A stretch of DNA of 64,000 bases from Affinundibacterium seohonense (GTDB lineage: Bacteria; Pseudomonadota; Gammaproteobacteria; Burkholderiales; Burkholderiaceae_D), in NCBI RefSeq assembly GCF_014284305.1, contig NZ_JACOFW010000009.1:89602-153601 (forward strand), given 5' to 3'. Positions 18,679-27,064 of the stretch are shown here, piece after piece; the stretch's first letter is position 1; the number at the start of each line of letters is the position of its first letter. The position numbers were made by a program, and so were the translations under genes. Under the pieces are notes generated by a model. It ran no database searches. It was given only the letters and a program-made list of their open reading frames with translations, and had not been told where the DNA came from.

Positions 18679-19896
18679 ATGAATACGAAAGCCTTCTTCC
18701 CCAATAAAACGACGATTCTTGATTCTTTCTCGACCAGCAAATTCTTCGCTGACCTAAAACCTCAACACAAGCTAATCCAATCACAAACTTGGGCCGATAG
18801 TCACATTGACCTATTGGCGCTCGACCTTAAACCTGCAGCCAATATCGTCACGATCGCTGCTGGTGCTTGTCATGCTTTGGCTTATCTCAGTGCAAAGCCA
18901 GCCGCCATTCACTGCGTCGATGACAATCCAGCGCAATTAGCGCTTTTAGAAATCAAAGCAAAAGCCCTAATTCATTTACCTGATTACGATGCTGTCCTCA
19001 AATTTTTAGCACTGCCACATCAAACCGATAATCTAAAACGCTATCAACGTCATTTGCGTGCCAACTTGTCTGATCAAGCCAGCCACTACTGGCAAAAGCG
19101 TAATCTGATTGGTCGTCCGCGCTACTTTGCTTTTAGTGAAAATTTGCAGGAACACGGCTACTACAACACGAGTTTGCGGGCATTACGATTTCTCTTAACG
19201 CAACTAGGTGCACGTTTTGACAAACTGCAACAAGCAAAAGATTTAACGCAACAAAATCAAATTTTTGAACAAACTATTTTGCCCGCACTACAAAATCACT
19301 ACTTCCTATTCCTGATGCGACGCCGTTTCGTATTGAATCGACTAGGCTTTAATCAAAACCAAATCACTCGACTCAAGAACGCCAATCAAGATGAACTCTC
19401 CCAAATTTTGATACAACGATTACGTCGCTTATTGTGTGATTTCAGTATTCAAGACAATCATTTTGCCCAACAAGTCATAGGACAAACTTACCAAATTCAA
19501 CAACAACAAAGCCTACCTTTATATTTACAAAAAGAGGTATTTCCACAATTGCGTCAATACGCCCACCGTGTACATCCCCAACAAAACCGCCTAATTAATT
19601 TCTTACAACAACAAAGCGAACAATCGATCGATGCCTTCGTCCTACAAGATCATCTCGATTATTTGCATCCAGATGATATTAAAGCCCTATGGCAAGAAAT
19701 CAATCGTTGTGCTGCACCGGGCGCAAAAGTGCTTATTCGGAGCTTAGGAACGCAATTGCCGCTACCTCAGCTAGTTTTTCAAAACGCAGAAACCAGCTGG
19801 CAAACCAATGCCCTGAGAAACCAAGAATTACAAAACAAAGATCGTTGCGCCCTCTATGGCTCCTTATTTGTCTTCGAAAAAATAGCTAAAATTTAA
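18679..19896 (+). CDS. BtaA-like (DUF3419) diacylglycerol 3-amino-3-carboxypropyl transferase
   Basis: 405 residues from the ATG at 18679; the frame is open from a GTG at 18643, but the Pho promoter places transcription after it. The SAM-binding part shows TIAAGACHALAYL and HCVDDNPAQLALLEIKAKA near the N-terminus, and the protein ends with DRCALYGSLFVFEK, like the closing motif of DUF3419/BtaA. BtaA transfers the aminocarboxypropyl group of SAM to diacylglycerol, the first step to the phosphorus-free betaine lipid DGTS. BtaB, which methylates the product, is not adjacent. The Pho box fits lipid replacement in phosphate starvation. Exact product is inferred. Confidence 0.82.
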   Translation: MNTKAFFPNKTTILDSFSTSKFFADLKPQHKLIQSQTWADSHIDLLALDLKPAANIVTIAAGACHALAYLSAKPAAIHCVDDNPAQLALLEIKAKALIHLPDYDAVLKFLALPHQTDNLKRYQRHLRANLSDQASHYWQKRNLIGRPRYFAFSENLQEHGYYNTSLRALRFLLTQLGARFDKLQQAKDLTQQNQIFEQTILPALQNHYFLFLMRRRFVLNRLGFNQNQITRLKNANQDELSQILIQRLRRLLCDFSIQDNHFAQQVIGQTYQIQQQQSLPLYLQKEVFPQLRQYAHRVHPQQNRLINFLQQQSEQSIDAFVLQDHLDYLHPDDIKALWQEINRCAAPGAKVLIRSLGTQLPLPQLVFQNAETSWQTNALRNQELQNKDRCALYGSLFVFEKIAKI

Positions 19897-19900
19897 TAAA

Positions 19901-20115
19901 AACCTGTGGATAAGTCTTTGTATATCTTGAGGAGCTTATGTGCAAAACCACATAAGCTTTCCACAGTCCAAATCTTATGCAGAATCTATTCTTTTTCTGT
20001 ACAAGCATTGTCCTAGTCTTTATCCTTAGCCTAAACCCTTGATTTCAATTCAGTAAACCGGCTTATCCACAAAATTCGTCTGCGTTAACTACTACTACTA
20101 TGTATATATATACCT
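19901..20115 (+). other. Candidate oriC element A: DnaA boxes, DnaA-trio repeats and AT-rich stretch
   Basis: Two perfect DnaA boxes face each other: TGTGGATAA at 19905-19913 and TTATCCACA at 20063-20071. After a 15-base spacer comes AACTACTACTACTA at 20087-20100, a CTA triplet array matching DnaA-trios, then TGTATATATATAC at 20101-20113. Box, spacer, trio and AT-rich DNA in this order is the bacterial basal unwinding system. A 10-bp hairpin (AGCTTATGTG / CACATAAGCT, 19933-19958) lies inside. Element B after mtnN repeats the design. Confidence 0.78.
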
Positions 20116-20167
20116 TATGTATACAAAACAAAGCTGCTTTCCTTATTTGCCCTTCTCTTAAAAATCC

Positions 20168-20953
20168 ATGTCTATTTCAATCAAACCCAACACCACAGGC
20201 TTAATCTTTGCAATGCGCGAAGAACAAGAAGGATTAGAAGCTTTTATTCAACACAAAAAAGTCCATCGAATCGCTAAACGTGATTTCATCCAAGGTGAAC
20301 TTTGGGGACATCCGGTAGTGATGGTTTTAGCTGGAATAGGAAAAGTAGCTGCTGCAAGTACGACAAATCAGTTGATTCATCATTTTCAAGTGAATCAACT
20401 GATTCTAAGCGGCGTTGCTGGAGCTGCTGATCCTTTCTTGAAGGTGGGAGATATCGTGATTGCTGATGCGCTACTACAGCACGATATGGATGCATCACCT
20501 CTATTTCCACGATTTGAAATTCCTCTAAGCGGTAAATCTCGTTTTTTTGCACACAAAAATTTACATAAAGAACTACAAAACGCTATCGCGCAGTTCATCC
20601 AAGTGATGCAAGAGCATTTTTCGGCAAGCCTAATCGCTGAATTTCAATTACAAAACGTGAAATTGCATACTGGACTCATCGCTAGTGGCGATCAATTTAT
20701 CCATGACAGCAAAGTGTTAAAGGAATTAAAGCAAGCGTTGCCCGATTTGTTGGCAGTAGAGATGGAAGGCGCAGCAATAGCGCAAGTTTGTGAGGAACAC
20801 GACTTAGCGTTTGCCATTTTGCGGACAATTTCAGATAGTGCAGATGAAACAGCGCATGTCGACTTTCTAAGTTTTGTAAAAAACGTCGCTGCGCCGTATA
20901 CCTTGGGAATTTTGAAGAATTATTTTGAAAATCGAAAAATACCGGTCGACTAA
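20168..20953 (+). CDS. mtnN: 5'-methylthioadenosine/S-adenosylhomocysteine nucleosidase-like protein
   Basis: 261 residues. Family features in order: GLIFAMREEQEGLEAF at the N-terminus, AGIGKVAAASTTNQLI, SGVAGAADPFLKVGDIVIAD, the purine-site motif LLAVEMEGAAIAQVC with catalytic-site glutamates, and ILRTISDSADETAHVDF containing the catalytic aspartate of ISDSAD. It cleaves MTA and SAH to adenine and the ribose product, recycling methylation by-products. It is about 30 residues longer than E. coli MtnN (232). It is the only gene between the two candidate oriC elements. Confidence 0.9.
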   Translation: MSISIKPNTTGLIFAMREEQEGLEAFIQHKKVHRIAKRDFIQGELWGHPVVMVLAGIGKVAAASTTNQLIHHFQVNQLILSGVAGAADPFLKVGDIVIADALLQHDMDASPLFPRFEIPLSGKSRFFAHKNLHKELQNAIAQFIQVMQEHFSASLIAEFQLQNVKLHTGLIASGDQFIHDSKVLKELKQALPDLLAVEMEGAAIAQVCEEHDLAFAILRTISDSADETAHVDFLSFVKNVAAPYTLGILKNYFENRKIPVD

Positions 20954-20997
20954 GATATCGACAAAACAATAAACACAACAAAGTGAAAAATATTTTT

Positions 20998-21208
20998 TGT
21001 GGATAAAGCTGTGGATAAGCTTTGCAGATTTTGTGTAGAAGTGTCTTAGTTATTCAAGTCGAAAAACTTATACAAAAATTGTTGAGCTTCCATACAAAGT
21101 TTTTCCGCGTACTTATATTTTCTGTAGTGCTTTGATTTTACATCGTTAACATCACTTATCCACAAAATACCTCAACGTTAACAACTACTACTATTCATAT
21201 ATATAAAC
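20998..21208 (+). other. Candidate oriC element B: three DnaA boxes, DnaA-trio repeats and AT-rich stretch
   Basis: Tandem boxes TGTGGATAA at 20998-21006 and 21010-21018 (12-bp step) and TTATCCACA at 21156-21164, all perfect. AACTACTACTAT at 21183-21194 is the DnaA-trio-like array, followed by AT-rich CATATATATAAA. The box-to-trio gap is 18 bases, against 15 in element A, so both keep a multiple of three. Both elements point the same way, and local wording (for example TTTTCTGTA) is shared, so they look like diverged copies. Confidence 0.78.
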
Positions 21209-21220
21209 TTATTCAATTAA

Positions 21221-21259
21221 AAGAAAAAAGCAGTTTTTCTACACTCGAAAAAAACTGCT
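21221..21259 (-). terminator. Rho-independent terminator of the LytTR gene
   Basis: On the minus strand AGCAGTTTTT / AAAAACTGCT form a 10-bp stem, followed by TTTTTTC. It follows the LytTR stop by 9 bp. Confidence 0.85.
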
Positions 21260-21267
21260 GAAATAAT

Positions 21268-22080
21268 TCACATTTGTTGAAATAAATGGGTATGATTGCG
21301 GCTCACTTCGAGTTTGTCGGAACATCCTTTCAACCCTAACATTTGTCGACCACGAAAATCTCGCGTAACTTCTGCAATTGCATTGACTCTGACCAAGGTC
21401 GATCGATGTATGCGCCAAAACTCTTTAGGATCTAATTCATCTTCTAATTCTTTTAAGGTTTTACGAATTAAAAATTCTGCTTGTTCTGTTTGAACCAAGG
21501 TGTACTTTTCATCAGATTTGAAAAATAAAATTTCTTTGGTACTGATCATGCGCAAACTAGTACCGACACTGGCTTGTATCCAGCGTAAATAGTCTTTTTG
21601 TTGAGCTTGTTGTAGCATCAGTTGAGTCAATAGTTGTTCAACTTGTTGCGATTGATGATTTGGTTTCGTTGTGGATTTTTCTTCTTCTTCGATATTTTTT
21701 GTATTCGCAAGTTTTTCTAAAACTCTTTGTTTTAGACGTAAGCAAGTTTGCTGTAGACGTTCTACGTCAATAGGCTTCAAAAGGTAATCCATGGCACCAC
21801 GCTCAAATGCCTGAATAGCATATTCATCGTAAGCCGTAACAAAAATAAGAATCGCGTTTTCCGCTAATTGTGCTGCCGCTTCGATGCCATTTTTTCCAGG
21901 CATACGAATGTCGAGAAAAATAATTTGTGGATGGCGCTTTTCAGCTTCTTCTATCGCAACAATACCATTTTGAGCTTCGGCAATAATCTCAAGTTCTGGC
22001 CAAATTTGTTTTAATTTGCTACGCAGATGTGCACGCATCGGTGCTTCATCATCGACGATCATGGCTGTAATTTTATTCAT
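21268..22080 (-). CDS. LytTR-family DNA-binding response regulator
   Basis: 270 residues. The receiver domain (1-120) has the acid pair in MIVDDE, the phospho-acceptor in IIFLDIRMPG near residue 57, and the lysine in LLKPI near 107. A 20-residue acidic/Lys linker and Gln-rich helix follow, and the C-terminal LytTR domain contains ILFFKSDEKYTLV and FWRIHRSTLVRVNAI. It should bind paired direct repeats on DNA after phosphorylation by the adjacent kinase. The gene starts one base after the kinase stop and ends next to the candidate origin. Confidence 0.94.
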   Translation of the reverse strand: MNKITAMIVDDEAPMRAHLRSKLKQIWPELEIIAEAQNGIVAIEEAEKRHPQIIFLDIRMPGKNGIEAAAQLAENAILIFVTAYDEYAIQAFERGAMDYLLKPIDVERLQQTCLRLKQRVLEKLANTKNIEEEEKSTTKPNHQSQQVEQLLTQLMLQQAQQKDYLRWIQASVGTSLRMISTKEILFFKSDEKYTLVQTEQAEFLIRKTLKELEDELDPKEFWRIHRSTLVRVNAIAEVTRDFRGRQMLGLKGCSDKLEVSRNHTHLFQQM

Positions 22081-22081
22081 A

Positions 22082-22963
22082 TTAACGACTTGTCTCTGGA
22101 ATATGTAATGTCAATTTAGCGCCACCAGTTTCAGGAACTTCAACCACCAAACTAGCCTTTAAACCATATAACACTTTCAGACGTTCACGAATATTGCTTA
22201 AACCGATGCCATCATCTGCATGTAAATCAAAGCCAATACCGTTGTCACTGACTTCCACTTGTATTTCTGCTTCACCTTGGCGCGCAATAATATTGATATG
22301 GCCGCCATCCGTTTTTGGTTCTAAACCATGTTTAATCGCGTTTTCAACTAAAGTTTGTATCATCATCGAAGGAAAAGCGACGTGTTCTAAAGCAGCTGGA
22401 CATTCAATTTGATAACTTAAACGCTCCTGCATACGTGCTTGCATGATATTGAGATAAGCGCGCGATAGTGCTAACTGTTGTCCTAACTTGCCACCACCTT
22501 GTTCACGAATTTGCGGTAAAGCAGCACGTAAATATTTGATTAAATGCGTATGCACAATTGATGCTTGATGTGGATCTGTTTCAATTAATTGGCCAATTAG
22601 CGCCAAAGTATTAAACAAAAAATGTGGTTCAATTTGGGCCTGCAAAGTCGCCATTTCAGCTTCTAAGACCCGACGTTCCAAAGCTTCAACATCAGCTCTG
22701 GTAGCGGCATCGCTAGCTGCTAATTCAGCTCGACGTTTTCCTCCTGCCAAACTCTTAATCATGAAGGAGCCAAAGGCCAAGAGTGGAATCAAAGCGCCTA
22801 AGCCTAATATGCCACCAATAATCATCGCCAAGAATGAGACAAATACTAAATAACTCCACGAGATGACAGCAAGCCAATCGAAAAATTTCCACCAAAATAC
22901 TTTTGCAGTTTCTGATACATCCAACATGAACAAAAGTACTTTGTTCTTATCGCCCTCATTCAT
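22082..22963 (-). CDS. LytS/YehU-type sensor histidine kinase
   Basis: 293 residues. Residues 1-75 contain two hydrophobic segments (YLVFVSFLAMIIGGILGLGALIPLLAFGSFMI). The His_kinase domain has the phospho-acceptor in QIEPHFLFNTLALIGQLI, and the HATPase part has LVENAIKHGLEP, DNGIGF and GIGLSNIRERL. It partners the LytTR regulator, with a one-base gap to it. Its membrane domain is closely resembled by the next gene (133 residues), and the kinase core is similar to that of the second LytS-like kinase near 56-57 kb. Confidence 0.93.
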   Translation of the reverse strand: MNEGDKNKVLLFMLDVSETAKVFWWKFFDWLAVISWSYLVFVSFLAMIIGGILGLGALIPLLAFGSFMIKSLAGGKRRAELAASDAATRADVEALERRVLEAEMATLQAQIEPHFLFNTLALIGQLIETDPHQASIVHTHLIKYLRAALPQIREQGGGKLGQQLALSRAYLNIMQARMQERLSYQIECPAALEHVAFPSMMIQTLVENAIKHGLEPKTDGGHINIIARQGEAEIQVEVSDNGIGFDLHADDGIGLSNIRERLKVLYGLKASLVVEVPETGGAKLTLHIPETSR

Positions 22964-22964
22964 G

Positions 22965-23366
22965 TTAGCTCTCCTCTTCAGCTTGTTTCTCTGTTGTTTT
23001 CTCTACAGTCGGTTCTTGCTGAGCTTGATTATCTTTACCAATAAAACATTTCAACAGCAAAGAGCCAATCACCAACCAATTTGCTAAAGCATGTAAAGAC
23101 AATAGACCACCGGCGATTAAGGTCAGTAAACAAGCCAGAAATAATTTTCCCCAAGACACATCAATAATCCATTCAGCATAACGTTGCCAAATGTATTTAG
23201 CTGTGTCAGCAACATTTAAAACGAATTCGAGGACTGGATTTTTAGTAGTAGTGTTCATGGTTTGACTCCCTGATGTAAATGCTTGTTTTGAAGAAGACAC
23301 TGAAGTTGTTTCTAAAGCGATCGTATTGTTTGATGTTGATTGATTTTCTGAATGATCTGAATGCAT
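22965..23366 (-). CDS. Stand-alone membrane domain paralogous to the adjacent kinase N-terminus
   Basis: 133 residues, first gene of the operon and one base before the kinase. Residues 40-115 align with kinase residues 8-75: both have VLxFxLxVxxTAK, Wxx...SWxxL, IxGGxLxLxAL and GSxxxKxxxG. It has the same membrane segments but no histidine kinase core. Residues 1-40 and the C-terminal 20 are low-complexity. The shared pattern suggests domain duplication followed by loss of the catalytic part. It may pair with the kinase's membrane domain; that role is inferred. Confidence 0.8.
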   Translation of the reverse strand: MHSDHSENQSTSNNTIALETTSVSSSKQAFTSGSQTMNTTTKNPVLEFVLNVADTAKYIWQRYAEWIIDVSWGKLFLACLLTLIAGGLLSLHALANWLVIGSLLLKCFIGKDNQAQQEPTVEKTTEKQAEEES

Positions 23367-23698
23367 TTCGTTCTCCTCTGATCTACGTTTGTGATTGGTT
23401 TGCCGCTCGTATGACTACACAGTAGCACCAGCAAAAAAACCACTCTAGGCTCTTGCGATTAAGCGTACAAATGCATAGCTCAACGGTAATTTCAGGGGAT
23501 AAATGGAAGTGAAATGCACAAAGTATTCTTACTAAGAAGCATTTTTTTGCTTTAAGGGAGATAAATAGGCTAAGTATCGAATTTTGATGTCAGTTCTATC
23601 TGGGCTTGACCTACAATGTAGGCTAGCAATTTAGTCTGACAGTAAGAACATAGATCAAGGCAAAATTTGCACAAATCATGTGCAGAAAGACATATGGA
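23367..23698. other. Intergenic region with a MerR-type-like palindrome
   Basis: About 330 bp between two divergent genes. TTGACC at 23606-23611 overlaps a perfect 13-bp palindrome CCTACAATGTAGG (23610-23622). MerR-family sites often lie directly between -35 and -10, but no good -10 at 19-20 bp was seen, so this is only a candidate. The rest shows nothing I can name. Confidence 0.35.
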
Positions 23699-24226
23699 AT
23701 GAATAAAGTTTTTAGTTATCTTTTTTTAGTTATTGTTGTATTGAGCCATACTGGATGCAGTCCAAAGTTTGATTGGCGCGAAATCAGAAATAATGACTCA
23801 CCATTCGTTGCGACGTTTCCTGGAAAGCCTGCAAGCCATAATCGAGACATTGATTTGGATGGCATGAAAGTGAAATTGAATATGACTGCGGTGGATGTAA
23901 ACAAAATCAGCTTCGCGATTGCCTATGCAAAAATCGATAACAGCGATAAAAGTCTGCAAGCGCAACAGCAACAACATGCTTTAAGTGCGATGCAAATTGC
24001 CATGCTAAAAAATATACAGGGGCAAGTTATTCAACCCGCTCCGGCTGAGTCGCCAAAAAATACCATTACAGCGATGGGAAAAACACCAAGCGGACAGCCA
24101 GTAAAAATGCTTGCTCGTTTCACACAACATGGGCCTTGGATTTTTCAGGTTGTGATGATCGGTGAAGAAAAATCGTTTACGCCAGAAGTCGCGGATATGT
24201 TTTTTGGATCGATTAAATTCAATTAG
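23699..24226 (+). CDS. Putative lipoprotein of unknown function
   Basis: 175 residues from the ATG at 23699; another ATG seven codons upstream (23678) is in frame. The N-terminus is a clean signal sequence (VFSYLFLVIVVLSHTGC) ending in a cysteine near residue 20, a non-standard lipobox, so lipid anchoring is probable but not certain. The mature part has FPGKPASHNRDIDLDGMKVKL and a beta-rich C-terminal half (MLARFTQHGPWIFQVVMIGE). I recognise no family. It is followed 38 bp later by a DUF1840 gene. Confidence 0.68.
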   Translation: MNKVFSYLFLVIVVLSHTGCSPKFDWREIRNNDSPFVATFPGKPASHNRDIDLDGMKVKLNMTAVDVNKISFAIAYAKIDNSDKSLQAQQQQHALSAMQIAMLKNIQGQVIQPAPAESPKNTITAMGKTPSGQPVKMLARFTQHGPWIFQVVMIGEEKSFTPEVADMFFGSIKFN

Positions 24227-24264
24227 TATCCATATTATTTTTTCAGCATTTCTAGAAAGATCAC

Positions 24265-24603
24265 ATGTTAATTATCTTTAAATCAAAAGCCGCCGCTGAA
24301 GTCATCATGTATAAAGAACACATCGCGTCGGTATTAGAAATGTTGAACAAAGACACAGATCGTGGCGTCATTACAGCAGCAGAGACGGCGCATGTAATTG
24401 ACTTGATAGAAAAGTTAATTGAGGAAGATAAGCAAGCAAGAAAACAGGCTGAAGCATTAGATAGTGATAATGAAGATGAATTAGATGAGTTTGAAAAAAG
24501 AAAAAAACGCGATACGGTCACCTTATCAGCACGTTTGTTTCCTATCTTAGATATGTTAAAAAGCGCAAATAAAAAACAAGAAGACATACTCTGGGGGGTA
24601 TAA
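24265..24603 (+). CDS. DUF1840 domain-containing protein
   Basis: 112 residues. The N-terminal MLIIFKSKAAAEVIMYKEHIASVLEML and RGVITAAETAHVIDLIEKLI match DUF1840, a small betaproteobacterial family of unknown role. A Glu/Asp/Lys-rich linker (residues 62-85) is followed by the family tail LFPILDMLKSANKKQEDILWGV. Soluble, with no signal. The next gene starts five bases after its stop. Confidence 0.88.
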   Translation: MLIIFKSKAAAEVIMYKEHIASVLEMLNKDTDRGVITAAETAHVIDLIEKLIEEDKQARKQAEALDSDNEDELDEFEKRKKRDTVTLSARLFPILDMLKSANKKQEDILWGV

Positions 24604-24607
24604 ATAC

Positions 24608-25495
24608 ATGACTGCCCATGTGGAACATACCGAAGAGTTTTTTATCAAGGCTTTGGATGGAACATCATTATTTATTCGCGACTGGCATGTGAACAATAGC
24701 GAAAATGCTCCTGGTATTGTGATCATGCATGGCTTAGGTGAACATTCTGGACGATATGTTCACATTGCTAGATTTTTTAATACGCTAGGTTTCAAAGTCC
24801 GACATTTTGATCAGCGCGGGCATGGACAATCGGGCGGCAATCGAGGTGATGTTCCTGATATTGATGCAATTTTGCGCGATACACGTTTAGTCATTAATGA
24901 TTTTTCTAAACATCTAAAACGATCGCCGTTTATTTTGGCGCATAGCATGGGAGGCTTGTTTGCTACCCGTTTTGCTTTAGAAGGATTGACACCTTTAAGC
25001 GGATTGATTTTATCTTCACCAGCATTTTCTGTGCACACCAGCCGTTTAGAAAAATTGTTGTTTAAGATTAGTCGAGTGTTAATTCCCCATTTAGGAGTGG
25101 GTCATGGAACGAATGGCCGTTATTTATCTCATGATAGTGAAGTTGTAACAGCATATCAAAATGATCCCTTAGTGCATGCCAGAATTAGTGCTTGTTTATT
25201 TCAAAGCATGCTAGCAGCGATGCAGTATGTGAAAGATCATGCGACTGAACTAAAGATACCGACGTTACTGTTAATCGCTGATGGCGATGTCGTAGTGAAT
25301 CCACAAGGGGCGAAAAATTTTGTGACGCAGCTTAGTACCAGTTCAAATGCACATTATTTAAAGACACAAATTTATCCAGGTTTTTATCATGAAGTTTTTA
25401 ATGAATTAGAAGCCTTGCGAGTTTTTGATGATGTTAGGGTATGGTTAGATGAACACAATTTCATACCAGATAGACAAAGTAAAATCGACGTGTAA
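24608..25495 (+). CDS. Alpha/beta hydrolase, monoacylglycerol lipase type
   Basis: 295 residues. It has the alpha/beta hydrolase pattern: IVIMHGLGEHSGRY near residue 38 (oxyanion), FDQRGHGQSGG near 68, nucleophile serine in ILAHSMGGLFATRF near residue 112, the acid in LLLIADGDVVVNP near 230, and catalytic histidine in GFYHEVFNE near 260. The same signatures are in bacterial monoglyceride lipases and lysophospholipases. It is soluble and probably cytoplasmic. It lies directly after DUF1840, with a 4-base gap, and before rsmB. Confidence 0.9.
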   Translation: MTAHVEHTEEFFIKALDGTSLFIRDWHVNNSENAPGIVIMHGLGEHSGRYVHIARFFNTLGFKVRHFDQRGHGQSGGNRGDVPDIDAILRDTRLVINDFSKHLKRSPFILAHSMGGLFATRFALEGLTPLSGLILSSPAFSVHTSRLEKLLFKISRVLIPHLGVGHGTNGRYLSHDSEVVTAYQNDPLVHARISACLFQSMLAAMQYVKDHATELKIPTLLLIADGDVVVNPQGAKNFVTQLSTSSNAHYLKTQIYPGFYHEVFNELEALRVFDDVRVWLDEHNFIPDRQSKIDV

Positions 25496-25564
25496 GTAAT
25501 AATGAAATAATGATGCAGGCTGGTGCCTGATACGAATAAGTACCGAATTAGTAATGGAATCTTT

Positions 25565-26971
25565 ATGGCTGAACCGAGTAGAAAAGTGTTAACACGACCT
25601 GCCTTGAATAAGGCAAAGCCACGCGTGAGCAAAGAGCAAATTAAACCGAAAGTTGCTGAACCAGAAACCTTGCAAATTAAAATTGACTCACTGGCGTTCA
25701 GCTTAGTGGGGGCGGCGCAAACAGTTGCTTATGTGTTAGAAGGTATTGCCTTGCCTCAAGCGCTTTCCAGAGTATTTACGCAAACCGATGCTAGCCCACA
25801 AGCACGCGGTGCAATTCAAGATATTTCGTATCGTACTATGCGTCAAGTTGGTCGCGTAGATGCGCTGATTGCGTTGATGACCAACAAAGCACCAGAGCCT
25901 CCTTTACTCTACGGATTGCTTTGCTGCGCGCTCACTTTACTAATTACTGAGAATGCTGATGAAGCGCCATATGATGATTTCGTCGTCGTCGACCAAGCAG
26001 TGAATGCCGCTGCTTCATCTCCTAATATGGTGTTTGCAAAAGGTATGGTCAACGCGGTTTTACGTCGTTTTTTGCGTGAAAAAGACGAGTTACTGACTAT
26101 GGTCGTAAAACAAGCGGCGGCGCGTTGGAATTATCCGCAATGGTGGGTTGATCAATGTAAATCGGCTTATCCGCAAGAGTGGCAGACGATTTTAAGTGCA
26201 GCCGACACGCCTCCACCGATGACACTACGAGTCAATCAAAGATTAAGCTCGGTCGATAATTATTTGCATTTATTGAAGCAAGAACAAATAGAGGCAAGTC
26301 AGATTGGACCTTTTGCAATTCGTTTGCATAAACCGTTGCCAGTGCAGAATATTCCTGGCTTTAGCCAAGGGATGGTCTCGGTGCAAGATGCTGGTGCACA
26401 ATTAGCGGCTGTTTTATTGGACGTCAAAGATGGGCACAAGGTATTAGACGCTTGCGCTGCGCCCGGTGGTAAAACAGGTCATATTCTTGAATTAGCTAAA
26501 GTCGAGTTGTTAGCTTTAGATGTCGACAAAAAGCGTTTGGATAAGATCCACGACAATTTAGCGCGTTTGCAATTGTTCGCAACGATTAAAGAAGGTGACG
26601 CAAGTTGGTCAAATTGGTGGGATGGTCAGCAGTTTGATCGTATTTTGGCCGATGTGCCTTGTACCGCTTCAGGTGTGGTACGCCGTCATCCAGATATTCG
26701 ATGGTTACGACGTAAAACGGATGCCGCGCAGTTGGCGGTGACTTCCAGTCGAATCTTGGATAATTTATGGCGCATGTTAAAACCGGGTGGCAAACTACTT
26801 TTGGTGACTTGTTCGATCTGGCCGATAGAATCAGAAAATCAGGCAAAAAGTTTTGCTGAGAGACATTCTGCTATACGTCTAGATGCCCCTGGTCAATTAC
26901 GACCAACGTCGGAAATCAACAACGAACACGATGGTTTGTTCTATGCCTTGTTTCAAAAACCAGAGGTTTGA
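25565..26971 (+). CDS. rsmB: 16S rRNA (cytosine-967-C5)-methyltransferase RsmB
   Basis: 468 residues from the ATG at 25565; an upstream in-frame GTG at 25523 gives 14 more. The N-terminal third is the NusB-like RNA-binding domain (ISYRTMRQVGRVDALI). The methyltransferase part has SAM motif DACAAPGGKTGHILEL, the PC motif DVPCTASGVVRRHPDIRW, and the catalytic cysteine region LVTCSIWPIESENQ. It modifies C967 of 16S rRNA. It begins the rsmB / DUF4390 / ntrY / ntrX group of betaproteobacteria. Confidence 0.96.
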   Translation: MAEPSRKVLTRPALNKAKPRVSKEQIKPKVAEPETLQIKIDSLAFSLVGAAQTVAYVLEGIALPQALSRVFTQTDASPQARGAIQDISYRTMRQVGRVDALIALMTNKAPEPPLLYGLLCCALTLLITENADEAPYDDFVVVDQAVNAAASSPNMVFAKGMVNAVLRRFLREKDELLTMVVKQAAARWNYPQWWVDQCKSAYPQEWQTILSAADTPPPMTLRVNQRLSSVDNYLHLLKQEQIEASQIGPFAIRLHKPLPVQNIPGFSQGMVSVQDAGAQLAAVLLDVKDGHKVLDACAAPGGKTGHILELAKVELLALDVDKKRLDKIHDNLARLQLFATIKEGDASWSNWWDGQQFDRILADVPCTASGVVRRHPDIRWLRRKTDAAQLAVTSSRILDNLWRMLKPGGKLLLVTCSIWPIESENQAKSFAERHSAIRLDAPGQLRPTSEINNEHDGLFYALFQKPEV

Positions 26972-27064
26972 AACTTGTTTCAAGTTATGATGTCAATAAG
27001 ACTTACTAAGTCTTTTGACTTCATTATTCGTTAAATCTGGCATAGGACTTTCTGGTTTTTTCAC

